A stretch of DNA of 64,000 nt from Holophagae bacterium (GTDB lineage Bacteria; Acidobacteriota; Holophagae; Acanthopleuribacterales; Acanthopleuribacteraceae): contig JAUIFE010000021.1 in NCBI GenBank assembly GCA_030429565.1, forward strand, positions 1 through 64,000, written 5' to 3'. Made by a program: the position numbers and the translations under genes. Positions within the stretch are counted from its first letter, which is position 1. Each line of letters begins with the position of its first letter. Positions 56,001-63,944 of this stretch are shown here, in pieces. The notes under the pieces were generated by a model. It did not search any database. It was not told where the DNA came from and was given only the letters and a program-made list of their open reading frames with translations.

Positions 56001-56924
56001 AACGGCGGCGCTAGCGCCGCCGCTGCCTCTTTCACCGGATTTCCCGACGAATTGAGCGCCGATCTCGTGGAAACCGACACCGCCTATGGCTTTAGCGCCA
56101 GGCCCGTCACCGATTACCTCGGCACCGATTTGGCCGACGGCCCGGATCTTTGGGCACGCCTCAATGCCGGCGGCGATCAAATTGCCGCCATGGAGTATTT
56201 CACCCGTTTGCCCAATCGCGCCCAGCAGGCCGCTTTGGGCCTGACCAATGAAAGCGGTCAGACCCTGAATTTCCTGCATGTCGCAACCGATACCGGCCAG
56301 TTTTGGACCGGCATGCTCTACATCAACGTCGGCACCAATGTGACCACGGCTCTGGAAACTTACTACGATGCCGGCGGCCAAGTCCTGCGCACCAGTGAGC
56401 GTTTGCTGGCTCCGAATGCCAAGGCCACCCTTTATTTCGATTTTGCCAACCAGGACATCGTGCCCGCCGGCACGGCTTGGGTTCAAGTCAATGCGGGTGA
56501 GCCCTTGATCGGCTATGAACTTTTCGGTGTTCCGTCGATTTCAAACCATGACTATTTCACCGGCTTGCAGGGAAATTATGCGGGCGGTCGCCGTTGGGTC
56601 TATCCCTACTTCAATTCCACCGCGAGCGCCTTTACCGGGTTAGTGGCGGTTAATTTGGGTGAAGTGGCTGCTGGTGTGACCTTTAACGCCTACGACCAGG
56701 AGGGTAACTTACTTGAAAGTCAAACCCTTTCGGACATTGGCGCCAAAACCAAGTTCGTGACCACCTTGGCCGGGCTTTTTCAAAATGAAGCGACCCTAAC
56801 TCGCGGCGCCTGGGTTGAGGCTGTTGCCGATGGTTCCGAATGGGCCGGCTTTCAGTTATGGGGTGATCAAGGATCGGAACGGCGGCGTTTCCTTTCGGGG
56901 ATCACCGCTGTCCCGGCACGCTGA
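53097..56924 (+). CDS. BNR/sortilin-like propeller lipoprotein, paralogue 2
   Basis: A 1275-residue exported protein, alignable end to end with the 29679-33494 protein (shared segments such as RGPGNLGGRTRA, AGGVSSG, QDEMHNVT, SISNHDYFTGLQGNY). The N-terminus ends in LLGC, so Cys18 would be lipid-modified; the paralogue lacks this cysteine. The propeller region (about 110-845) has BNR-like turns (GVFRTTNRGASWTKV, GLWRSTDGARSWSQI). The C-terminal 400 residues are Ig-like repeats of the GxVxVNxGxxAA type, ending GAWVEAVADGSEWAGFQLWG. AGGAGG lies 9 nt before the ATG. The anchoring would place it at the cell surface or periplasm. Function unknown. Confidence 0.92.
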   Translation: MNQRIWLLFVLAFGLLGCVAWRNFGTEIPAIADQLERQAARERGIGKPKPDPAVRKPVIERRREAVDARTRWEVDLLVNPATGRIPAEAAALRAQVLKTQVRGKNAEKRLDNFLSRGPGNLGGRTRAVVFDRSDTAHQTLVAGGVSSGVFRTTNRGASWTKVSPQDEMHNVTAIAQDPTEPNIWYYATGEMAGNSASQRGSFYFGAGLWRSTDGARSWSQIEATAQGSVESFDSFFDFVSRLAVHPQTGDLYIASFGGIFRLKKSDGSLMRVLEGAGAFESSEAMLDIEISADGAQIFAAIGGTSGATGGVYRSTTGNADDWTKIAGDGGASPAGFPINDNYGRTEIALDPVNGAFLYVLMDNFHENDCENQDILAEAFLWRYEVTSGAWQDLSANLPNDGDCLAGNNPLAVQGGYNLTLAVSPQDPDLVFVGGTNLWLSSDGFATNSAVRRMGGYADSNSYALYPNHHPDIHTVIFDPGNPDQMICGSDGGLHETTVSTASTVWRSLNNNYLTYQYYHVAMAPNAGDNRVIGGAQDNGTTLSLDGTTHTEIFEGDGAAVGIGQSLGAQEVYYVSAQNGTFFRTDSFNLYENIQPADATESIFVTYFLLDQDNTENLYFAARNRLFRTSAASTVTPAGWSEFSGLGTTMGDADIRSLAVSRGTYQASSKLYVGSSDGRLFRVDDPVNSDGSVSPVNITPPSAQGGIVSSIAVDPNDDRIVLATISNYEVPSVFLTFDASVANPTWLSIEGNLAPLSFRAGAILRDDSGPVYFVGTSAGLWATRAPADGGTVWQREGLNSVGSALVSQLAARPADNTLLIGTHGNGMYQATLANSGRVASTLPNRYHLADIRSEGEDGTWVGLVNAGDAAADVEIFAFAADGSPLGQSQALTGLNAKAGRWLAADSLFPGNAEQIAWLQVGASQVLSVFAETRSGEARAAYLATEARAQVYLPHVAKDLVNFETVLKVVNGGASAAAASFTGFPDELSADLVETDTAYGFSARPVTDYLGTDLADGPDLWARLNAGGDQIAAMEYFTRLPNRAQQAALGLTNESGQTLNFLHVATDTGQFWTGMLYINVGTNVTTALETYYDAGGQVLRTSERLLAPNAKATLYFDFANQDIVPAGTAWVQVNAGEPLIGYELFGVPSISNHDYFTGLQGNYAGGRRWVYPYFNSTASAFTGLVAVNLGEVAAGVTFNAYDQEGNLLESQTLSDIGAKTKFVTTLAGLFQNEATLTRGAWVEAVADGSEWAGFQLWGDQGSERRRFLSGITAVPAR

Positions 56925-57300
56925 GGGGGGAACCTTAACGGAACCATTCGGCGGTGTATCCATGGCGGCGGTCTGATTGCAAAACATCCCCTTGAACCCT
57001 GTGGATCTGTTCCCGAGGAGATTTCGTACTTTTTTAACCCATTTCGCACCAACATCTTGGGCCGCTTCATTTCTCTGGGCCGCCCCTTTAAGTAAAAAAG
57101 TCGCATTCGCTAGGGCGGTTGCGGCTTTTTTTAATGTTTTCAAACGCGAAGAAAATTAGAATATGCCAAGCATATTTGGCTGCTGCACCCCGTTTTCTTG
57201 CCTTTGAAAACGCGCGCCGGCTCTGCTGCGAACGAACCTTTCGTAATTCAGCCGGCTGGTAGGCGTTTGGGTGCCGATCCTTGATTTCGGGGTACACCTG
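56925..57300. other. Intergenic region after BNR paralogue 2
   Basis: This 376-bp region carries the terminator at 57094-57132 and then about 170 bp that should contain the marR promoter. No small gene is supported. Confidence 0.4.
57094..57132. terminator. Terminator after BNR paralogue 2
   Basis: A 12-pair stem with one G-U (57094-57105 / 57120-57131) whose outer arms are A6 and T6-7, giving a U-tract on either strand. It is 170 bp after the BNR stop. Confidence 0.85.
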
Positions 57301-57792
57301 ATGGAAGAAACCAAAAGCGATGAAGTATTGCGTAACCTCCGCAAAATCATTCGTGCTGTTGATTTGAGCTCCAAGAAGCTGGCGCGTGACTTTGGTTTAA
57401 CGGGACCGCAGGCCTTGATTCTGTCGGAAGTTCGCAAGTCGGGGGGCATTCCGGTCAGCACGCTTGCCACCCGTGTTTCGCTCAGCCATGCGACTGTTAC
57501 CGATATCCTTAACCGCCTGGCCAAGCGTGGTTTGGTCACCCGAACGCGTGACCAAGTTGATAAACGGCGCCAATTGGTTTCGATCACCGAGGATGGTTTG
57601 GCGTTGGTCGCTTCGGCTCCTGCTTCGCTGCAAAAACGATTTGTTGAGCGGTATGATCGGCTGCCTAGTTGGGAGCAATCGATGATACTAGCCGGACTGG
57701 AGCGCGTCGCGCTTTTGATGAACGCCGAAGATCTCGACGCCGCGCCGCTGCTCACTTCCGGTGCGATGAACCGCCTCGAAACCGAAGTTTAG
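57301..57792 (+). CDS. MarR-family transcriptional regulator
   Basis: A 163-residue winged-helix regulator. The recognition region (VSTLATRVSLSHATVTDILN split over about 58-77) and the wing (LVTRTRDQVDKRRQLVSITEDG, about 83-104) contain the diagnostic D-x-R-R of MarR proteins. Flanking helices form the dimer interface. Family members respond to small aromatic or oxidising ligands and often repress adjacent genes; here the adjacent genes do not reveal the target. ATG 57301 is preferred; a GTG at 57271 in frame is possible, as neither has a strong ribosome binding site. Confidence 0.9.
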   Translation: MEETKSDEVLRNLRKIIRAVDLSSKKLARDFGLTGPQALILSEVRKSGGIPVSTLATRVSLSHATVTDILNRLAKRGLVTRTRDQVDKRRQLVSITEDGLALVASAPASLQKRFVERYDRLPSWEQSMILAGLERVALLMNAEDLDAAPLLTSGAMNRLETEV

Positions 57793-57805
57793 GCCTTTAA
57801 TTGAT

Positions 57806-57822
57806 AGGCGCCGGCGGCGCCT
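57806..57822. terminator. Hairpin between marR and the NarL-type regulator
   Basis: Perfect 7-bp stem AGGCGCC (57806-57812) / GGCGCCT (57816-57822) with a 3-base loop, 14 bp past the marR stop in a convergent spacer. The following sequence is not a U-run, so termination is plausible but unproven. Confidence 0.45.
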
Positions 57823-57964
57823 GCTTCCTGTTTGAGTATGAGTCCTGGGGAAATCGTGATCAGATCGCGCTTCCTTCATCGGAATGGGTGAAGCCTTTGG
57901 TGAAGTTGCTCCAAAAGCTTCACTCAAACCGAAAAAGGTTGTGATTTTGTTGTCGAACGGGTGT

Positions 57965-58618
57965 TTAGAACTTGACGAATCCGTTCTGGATGGCGAAGCG
58001 CGTTAAATCAGAGTTGTTGCGTAAGCCGAGCTTTCGGAGTAGGTTGGCGCGATGAGTGTCAATCGTTTTGACGCCGACATAAAGCATTTGCGAAATTTCC
58101 CGGTTGGTATTGCCCTGAGCCAGCAGGCGCATGACTTGGAACTCGCGGTCGGAAAGTTGTTCCTCCGGGTTGGAAATGCTTTCCGGTCGTACATAACGTT
58201 CGGCAAAACTGCGCTGCAGTTCCGCCGGCAAGTAGACTTTACCGCTATTAACCGTGCGAACCGCTTCCAATACCTGATCCATGTTGACCGTTTTTGGCAG
58301 CCAACCCAATGCACCTGCCCGTAGCATTCGAAACGCGTTATGGCTGGTTTTGTCCATTGTTAGTATTAGAATGCGCGTTGATTTTTCTAAAGCAACCACA
58401 TCTTTGGTAAGGTCGATGCCGTCTTTTTTGGGGATTAAGGGTTCGAGTAGTAAGACATCTACCTCTTTTTGTCGCACTAAATCCAGTGCCTCAAAACCGT
58501 CCGCCGCCTCGCCGACCACCACAATATCATCTTGGTCTTTTAGGACGAGCTGAAGTGCTTGGCGAAGAATGGTGAAATCGTCGGCAATGGCTACTCTGAT
58601 TTTTTTAGATTCACTCAA
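57965..58618 (-). CDS. NarL/LuxR-type response regulator with Glu in place of the phospho-acceptor Asp
   Basis: A 217-residue regulator. The receiver has the acidic pair Asp13/Asp14, Thr87 and Lys109, but the phospho-acceptor position is Glu59 (VLLLEPLIPKKDG). A LuxR-type helix-turn-helix follows (about 150-210: LSDREFQVMRLLAQGNTNRE, then ISQMLYVGVKTIDTHRANLL). Glu at this site often mimics phosphorylation, so the protein may be constitutively active or controlled otherwise. It starts at TTG 58618 behind a near-perfect AAAGGAGGT. It lies downstream (minus strand) of the histidine kinase at 59749-61830, 1.1 kb away. Confidence 0.93.
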   Translation of the reverse strand: MSESKKIRVAIADDFTILRQALQLVLKDQDDIVVVGEAADGFEALDLVRQKEVDVLLLEPLIPKKDGIDLTKDVVALEKSTRILILTMDKTSHNAFRMLRAGALGWLPKTVNMDQVLEAVRTVNSGKVYLPAELQRSFAERYVRPESISNPEEQLSDREFQVMRLLAQGNTNREISQMLYVGVKTIDTHRANLLRKLGLRNNSDLTRFAIQNGFVKF

Positions 58619-59748
58619 GGGAACCTCCTTTATTGGAAATCGTGGGTGTTGGCAAAGCTAAGCCGGTTCTGCTATCCAGCGAGCATGGGAAAGCAGGTGC
58701 TATATTTTCGAAACTTTGGGCTTGGGTGAATTGGAAAATATTAGATTTTCTTCTAAGAATTAAAGGCGCTGAATTCTCAGAAAAAACTGTAGAAGTTCGT
58801 GAAAACGGCTGTCTGATTCACCGAAAAGCCGCCTGCAAGAGGGTTATCCCAATCAGGGTTGGAATTCCTTCCGGTGTTATTAGCCATTTACTGAGGTCTT
58901 TACACTGTTTTTTAGGAAGGCCTGGTCCGCAAAAGACCTAGGTCCTTTTGCGGTTATGGCGCATGAGTGAGGGGTTCCCAAAATCGTTGGATTCCTGTAA
59001 TCAGCGAAGACCCAAGCGAAGCGACGATGACGGTGAAATCGCACAAGGTGTTGGGCTGCAACATTTCGTGGCGGTGGTCGCCGTGCTTTCCGGCGCACGC
59101 CAAACGCGGCCTCCGCGCGTTTTTGCCTGCACGTTCTGCTGCAACATCTTGCGCGATTCCATCGCACCGAATCGCTTTGTATAGATAAGATTTTTGATGT
59201 CGGTTGGTGTAGCACGGGTTGGTTCGTGCTTTTTGTGGGGTTGGTCGTTTCCGGCCCCGGCCAATAAACATGAAAAATCTTGCCGATGGGTTGGGAAGTT
59301 GTTGTGGCGGCGATAGTTGGCTGTCCGAAAGGTGGCGTTTTCGGAACTGCTCGCGTCGCTATGACCCTAAATTTATTCGAGAATGGCTATTGTGTCAAGT
59401 AGAAAGGTTGTTTTTTGGTTGTTAAATGACTGATTTAGCCTAAGTCTTTTTCTCTAAACGGCTTGGTTCAATTCGGGTTGTTAGGGGTTGCTTTTTGTGT
59501 TGTTGGTTTTAGGTTAAGTTGTTTTAAATAAGCGGTTTGGGGGTGTGGTAGGGCGGCGGGTTTTTCCTGGGCCCATGACGCCGAAAGCGTCTTTGGTCGG
59601 CAGTCATTTAGTTAGGAACTTGTCAGACGTCAACGGTTTACCCGTTATTAGGTTGTGAAAAGGGGTGAAAAGGTTGTTTTTGAGTTGGGTCTGGGGCCTT
59701 TGTCATTTTCGCCGGTTTTCTTCGGTTTGGCTTAATTTGCGGGTTCGG
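58619..59748. other. 1.1-kb intergenic region: strand-skewed, with one hairpin
   Basis: No protein gene is supported. A plus-strand frame from 58633 uses a TTG inside the regulator's ribosome-binding region and has no support. A plus-strand hairpin with T5 is at 59211-59234. From about 59440 to 59748 the plus strand is strongly G+T-rich, so the minus-strand RNA after the histidine kinase gene is rich in C and A and poor in G. The promoter of the NarL-type gene should lie in 58620-58800. Confidence 0.5.
59211..59234 (+). terminator. Terminator-like hairpin of unknown transcript
   Basis: Stem AGCACG (59211-59216) / CGTGCT (59225-59230), 8-base loop, followed by T to 59234. No plus-strand gene precedes it, so it may end an unannotated small RNA or be fortuitous. 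Confidence 0.35.
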
Positions 59749-61830
59749 CTACTGGGGCATGCGTTTTAGTGGTGGGCCTGCCTTTGGGATGCTGAAGGTG
59801 AAGCGGGCGCCCTCGTCTGGTTTTGAATAGAGTTGGATAAAACCGCCGTTTGCCTCAGTGATCTTTTTGACTAGGGCTAGGCCGATGCCGGTGTCGCCCT
59901 GGTTGCGGTCGCCTTCCTTAAGCGTCTGAAATAGTTTGAAAATGCGTTCCTGCTGGTCTTGAGGTATGCCGACGCCGTCATCAGCCACGCTGAATAACCA
60001 ATCCTCGTCGTTTTCATCGGCGCCTAGGGTGATGGTTCCTTGCGGTTTGTTCATGTGTTTCACCGCATTGCCAATGAGGTTTTGGAAGATTTGAAACAGT
60101 TGTGTTGGATCCACCAAAACTTCGGGAAAGGAGCCCTCTTTTTTGATCGTTAGGGTTGGCGGGAGGTTGAGGTTCCGCAGGACCGAACCCAGTACCGCCG
60201 CACTGTCGGTTCGGTGTTTTTCAGAAACCGCGCCTGCGCGGGAGTAAGCCAAGATACCGTCAATTAGCTGGGTTAAACGAGTCGCGCGTTCGCTGATGGT
60301 GGCCACGTAGCCGACCCCGGTTTGGTCAAGACGGTCGCCGTAATCTTCGGCCAGCCACTGTGCCATCGAGTGAATGCCTCGCAACGGGGCTTTGAGGTCG
60401 TGGGAGGTGACGTACGCGAATTCTTCCAGGTCGCGGTTTGCCCGGGCGAGGTCGTTGAGCGATTGGTTGAGATGGTCTTCAATTCGCCGGCGTTGCTGAA
60501 TTTCATGCAGGAGTTCCTCGTTGGTGGCTTTCAATTCGGTTGTACGCTGTGCCACGATTTCCTCGAGTCGGTTGTGATGGCGTAGTAATTCGTGTTCTGC
60601 TTCGATCCGTTCACTGACGTCTGTTGCAAAACCTTCCATGGCGAGGATGTTCCCGCGCGTGTCGAAGACGGGGCAAGTGCGGTCCCACACCCACCGTGAA
60701 ATGCCGGAACGCGTGCGAATGCGGTAGATGGTTTCGGCCGCACTCTGCGATCTGCAAGCCGCAAGGCGAACCTTCTCAAGTGCCGGTTGGAATTCTTTTA
60801 GCACCAAGTCGCGGTAGCCGGCCGCCCGGTTTTGGGTTAACTCGCTATCACGCCAGCCGGTCAAATTAAAGGCGCCTTGGCTCACAAAACTCAGGCAGTA
60901 AGGGGTGCGCAAGTCGTAGCGATAGACCATGCCTGGCAGGTTCTCCATCAAGGTGGCCAATGAGCGTTCTTGTTCACGCGTCGCCACTTGCCTGGCGAGG
61001 ATGACACGAAGCGAAAATGATAGCAGGAGGACCATCATGAGGCCGACAAACAGCATGACATTGCTGGGGCGGCGCGTGAATGAGGGTGGATGGGTGGCGT
61101 TGTGGCCGATCGCGAGAAGCCAGGTGTTTCCGCGCCATTCGAGGGTGCGGGTTGTTTGGTCCGGGAGTTTGGCCGGTAGGTTGGGGCGGGTGGCGTACAA
61201 TTCGCGTTCGTTGTTGAGGAGCCGAAAATCGTAGGCCGTGTATTCCGCTTTTCCCAGGCATGTTTCGATGAAGGGGCGCGTGCGGAAAACCAGATTGAGG
61301 AAGCCGCTGCCACCGTCTTGAAAGTGGACTGGGTAATACACCGCAAAACCCACGCCCGATTGCACCAGCTCCAGCGCGGGTGTGACCGTGTAGGATCGCG
61401 TGATTTTGGCGCGGCGCCAAACAGGGCCCGCTACCGGGTGGCGGTTGATGTCGAACCCAATGGCGTCGGCGTTGGTTTCCGGTGGATACACCCATTTGAC
61501 ACGGCCCTGGTTGTCCACCCAGTTGACCGCTTGAAAACCGGGGAACTCGGCCAGGATAGGTGTGCACCATGCGGTAAAGTCGCGTCGTTCGGGCGTGTTG
61601 CCGTCCGACCATTGGTCGCGTAGGAGTTTGATCAGCCCGAGCCGCGAACGGAGTCCCTGCTCCACGCTGTTTTTGATTTGGTCAGCAATGAGATCTAGAC
61701 GCTCGCGATCAACGGCGCGCTCGCGGCGGTGTTGGGTCCACCATAGGCCGAGGATTAGGCCGGCGGTGAGAATGCCGACGACAGCCGGGAGCGTCACGGC
61801 AATGCGATTCAGAGAGGTCGGAGCATTCAT
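59749..61830 (-). CDS. Membrane histidine kinase with CHASE-like sensor and PAS domain
   Basis: A 693-residue sensor kinase. TM1 is at about 11-32; the extracytoplasmic domain (33-255) has CHASE-type features (FPGFQAVNWVDNQGRVKWVYP split over about 96-116); TM2 is at about 257-279. A PAS/PAC domain (about 290-410) and a coiled coil follow, then HisKA with His477 in TSHDLKAPLRGI, the phytochrome/bacteriophytochrome-like subtype, and a HATPase_c domain with NLIGNAVKH, DDGVGIP and TGIGLALVKK. The ligand is unknown. No intact receiver gene is adjacent: the nearest regulator, at 57965, lacks the phospho-acceptor Asp. The ATG at 61830 matches the N-terminal membrane helix. Confidence 0.94.
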   Translation of the reverse strand: MNAPTSLNRIAVTLPAVVGILTAGLILGLWWTQHRRERAVDRERLDLIADQIKNSVEQGLRSRLGLIKLLRDQWSDGNTPERRDFTAWCTPILAEFPGFQAVNWVDNQGRVKWVYPPETNADAIGFDINRHPVAGPVWRRAKITRSYTVTPALELVQSGVGFAVYYPVHFQDGGSGFLNLVFRTRPFIETCLGKAEYTAYDFRLLNNERELYATRPNLPAKLPDQTTRTLEWRGNTWLLAIGHNATHPPSFTRRPSNVMLFVGLMMVLLLSFSLRVILARQVATREQERSLATLMENLPGMVYRYDLRTPYCLSFVSQGAFNLTGWRDSELTQNRAAGYRDLVLKEFQPALEKVRLAACRSQSAAETIYRIRTRSGISRWVWDRTCPVFDTRGNILAMEGFATDVSERIEAEHELLRHHNRLEEIVAQRTTELKATNEELLHEIQQRRRIEDHLNQSLNDLARANRDLEEFAYVTSHDLKAPLRGIHSMAQWLAEDYGDRLDQTGVGYVATISERATRLTQLIDGILAYSRAGAVSEKHRTDSAAVLGSVLRNLNLPPTLTIKKEGSFPEVLVDPTQLFQIFQNLIGNAVKHMNKPQGTITLGADENDEDWLFSVADDGVGIPQDQQERIFKLFQTLKEGDRNQGDTGIGLALVKKITEANGGFIQLYSKPDEGARFTFSIPKAGPPLKRMPQ

Positions 61831-62042
61831 AAAAACGAGCCTTTAACCTGAGGCGAACCATTCGGGCGGTTTTTGAACCTGTCCTTTTGCAAGGACGGCG
61901 GTCTTGCAAAACCGTGCCATGTTGAATCGGTCCTTTCCAGGTTGACGCAAAAACGCGGTGGTAACCGCGTTTTGATTCGAAGGGGATCCTTGGAATCTTA
62001 ACGGAGTTCCACCGCGTTTTGCTAAGTAGGTTCGTTTGGGTT
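61831..62042. promoter_or_regulatory. Leader of the CHASE-kinase gene with overlapping hairpins
   Basis: On the minus strand this is the leader of the kinase gene and the 3' side of the flavoprotein gene. Two mutually exclusive hairpins overlap at 61881-61911: GTCCTT/AAGGAC (61881-61886 with 61891-61896), and TTTTGCAAG/CTTGCAAAA (61885-61893 with 61903-61911). Such an arrangement could act as an attenuator, but this is inference from pairing alone. Confidence 0.35.
61949..61973 (-). terminator. Terminator after the flavoprotein disulfide reductase gene
   Basis: Perfect 10-bp stem (61950-61959 / 61964-61973) with loop of four bases; the outer pairs are A4/T4 and the minus strand continues with U, giving a U5 tract. 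It is 70 bp after the stop at 62043. Confidence 0.75.
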
Positions 62043-63428
62043 TTAGGCCTTTGCGAGTTTATCGCGGGCATCACGTGCCGCGTTGCGCACGATTTCGTTG
62101 AGTGCGGGGTGAATAAAGGTGGTGGCCAAGAGGTCGTCGAGTGTGCCCTTCATTTGCATCAGTGTGATCACCTGGTGAATCAACACCGAAGCCTCGTGGC
62201 CGATGATGTGGCAGCCGATGATTTTGCGATCGCGGCGGTCGACCAGGATTTTGACAAAACCTTCTTCCGAGCGCAGGGCCATGCCCATGGCACTCGCGCT
62301 GTAGTTGCGGAAGCCGACGATGTAATCGGCACCTTGTGCCTTGGCTTCTTCTTCCGTCAAGCCCACGCCCGCGACCTGTGGTGATGTAAACACCGCATGC
62401 GGCATGGCGCCGTAATCAATCGGTCGGTTGTGTGGGTTGGCGACCGTGGTCTCAAAAAGGTATTCGCCTTCGACGTTGACCGAGTGACGGAACATGTAGT
62501 TGCCGACCACATCGCCGAGCGCCCAGGTGTTGGGGGCGGAGGTGCGCAGGTGATCGTCGACGGTGATGTACCCGGCTGCATCGGTTTTGACACCGGCGGC
62601 CGCAAGATTGAGACGGTCGCTGTTGGGAACGACCCCGGCGGCAATCAGCAGGGCGTCGGCTTCAATCGTCTGATGTTTGCCGTCACCGTTGACCACGCTA
62701 ATCGTATACACCCCGTTTTCATAAGAAACTTGGTCGATGTTGCTGTGTAGGTGGACCCGTGCGTGTCGCTGAAATGCTTTTTCAAAAGCCTCACGAACTT
62801 GGCCGTCTTCGGCGCGAATCATGGTTGACCGTACGATTAAATCGACATCGGAACCCAGCGCGCTGAAGTAAAAGGCCAGTTCGGTCGCGATGTAGCCGCC
62901 GCCGAGAACGACCAGCCGTTTAGGCTGTTTTTCTAGGCGCAATGCTTCGGTGCTGGTGAGAAAGGGTACCTTGTCGAGGCCTTTAATGTTGGGAATGCGC
63001 GGGCGTGACCCGGTCGCAATGTAAACTTTGTCGGCAGTGAGGGTCACGCCGCGTACCGTGACTTGGCGTTCGCCGGTAAAGACCGCTTCGCCGTGGTAGT
63101 AATCGAGGTTGTCGTTGCGTCGGTAGGCAGGCAGGATGCTGTCTGATTCTTCGTCAATCGTCTGGCTGACCCGTTGCACCAGTGCTTGGAAATCGACCTC
63201 AAATCCGGCTGGGACCAAGTTGTAGCGGTCGGCTGTGCGGATTTGCTCGGCGACCTCGGCCGCATGAATCAACATTTTTGAAGGGATACAGCCGCGATTA
63301 AGGCAAGTTCCGCCAAGGCGGTCCTTTTCTATAATTGCTGCTTTGAGGCCGAGACGGCTGGCGGGCGTCGAAATTTTGGTGCCGCCGCCTGAACCAATCA
63401 CCAACACATCGTAGTGACGAGGGTGCAT
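62043..63428 (-). CDS. Dihydrolipoamide dehydrogenase-like flavoprotein disulfide reductase
   Basis: A 461-residue class I pyridine nucleotide-disulfide oxidoreductase. FAD motif VIGSGGGTKIS (10-20), redox disulfide GGTCLNRGCIPSK (Cys42, Cys47), NAD(P) motif VLGGGYIATELA, and the C-terminal dimerisation domain with catalytic pair His440/Glu445 (HPALNE). It is either a dihydrolipoamide dehydrogenase or a low-molecular-weight thiol reductase; the FAD-loop GGGTK is unusual for Lpd and leaves the substrate open. No 2-oxo acid dehydrogenase subunits are nearby, which argues against a dedicated E3. AAGGAG precedes ATG 63428; an upstream ATG at 63488 is not supported. Confidence 0.93.
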   Translation of the reverse strand: MHPRHYDVLVIGSGGGTKISTPASRLGLKAAIIEKDRLGGTCLNRGCIPSKMLIHAAEVAEQIRTADRYNLVPAGFEVDFQALVQRVSQTIDEESDSILPAYRRNDNLDYYHGEAVFTGERQVTVRGVTLTADKVYIATGSRPRIPNIKGLDKVPFLTSTEALRLEKQPKRLVVLGGGYIATELAFYFSALGSDVDLIVRSTMIRAEDGQVREAFEKAFQRHARVHLHSNIDQVSYENGVYTISVVNGDGKHQTIEADALLIAAGVVPNSDRLNLAAAGVKTDAAGYITVDDHLRTSAPNTWALGDVVGNYMFRHSVNVEGEYLFETTVANPHNRPIDYGAMPHAVFTSPQVAGVGLTEEEAKAQGADYIVGFRNYSASAMGMALRSEEGFVKILVDRRDRKIIGCHIIGHEASVLIHQVITLMQMKGTLDDLLATTFIHPALNEIVRNAARDARDKLAKA

Positions 63429-63582
63429 CGCGTAACTCCTTGGTGCCTCTTTTTGATGAGGCGTGTTTGTTAACCAGAGCAACGGCACGCGGGGCCGGCT
63501 TATTCCCGTCCGTGGCCGCGAAGGTTGGGCGCCTGCTGCAACGCGGCGCCCCTGTTCAAGTCATTCTTGAAGCATAACGAAA

Positions 63583-63607
63583 AAAAAGCGGCATTGCGCC
63601 GCTTTTT
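63583..63607. terminator. Terminator after the HU gene
   Basis: Stem 63584-63592 / 63598-63606 (AAAAGCGGC / GCCGCTTTT), loop ATTGC, with A-runs and T-runs on both sides, so it works on either strand. On the minus strand a U7 tract follows. It lies 60 bp past the HU stop and separates it from the flavoprotein gene. Confidence 0.9.
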
Positions 63608-63668
63608 CATCCGGGAGGTTTCCCGTTTGCGAGGTACAAAGGACCTCACTGAGTTACTAAACTCGGGG

Positions 63669-63944
63669 TTATGCTTCCACCGCGTCGAGCAGGTTTTTAC
63701 CTGGTCTGAACTTGGGTACCTTCTTCTCGGGAATCGTAATTGCCTCGTTGGTGCGAGGGTTGCGGCCTGTACGCGCGGCGCGATTGGCAACTGAAAAGGT
63801 CCCGAAGTTGACCAAAGTAACTTTGTCGCCGTCTTTCAGCGCACCAACGACTGCGTCTAACATGGCGTCGAGCGCCTTGGTAGCTTGCGCTTTAGAAATA
63901 TCGGCTTCGTTTGCCATCACACTAACGAGATCGGCTTTATTCAT
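63669..63944 (-). CDS. hup: HU-family DNA-binding protein
   Basis: A 91-residue nucleoid protein of the HU/IHF family. It has the N-terminal [11 protein letters not shown], the dimer core, the beta-arm segment [20 protein letters not shown] with the conserved proline (IPEKKVP) that intercalates into DNA, and the C-terminal PGKNLLDAV. Homodimeric DNA bending and compaction are expected. GGAGG lies 8 nt before the ATG. It is monocistronic with its own terminator. Confidence 0.97.
   Translation of the reverse strand: MNKADLVSVMANEADISKAQATKALDAMLDAVVGALKDGDKVTLVNFGTFSVANRAARTGRNPRTNEAITIPEKKVPKFRPGKNLLDAVEA

Noticed and set aside
58633-58941. Plus-strand frame of 102 codons upstream of the NarL-type regulator
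   Set aside because: It begins with TTG beside the regulator's own leader, has no ribosome binding site and no recognisable sequence.
61895-61920. Sigma-54-like promoter TGGCACGGTTTTGC on the minus strand before the CHASE kinase
   Set aside because: The GG and GC elements are 9 bases apart instead of 10, which sigma-54 does not tolerate, and the bases overlap a hairpin.
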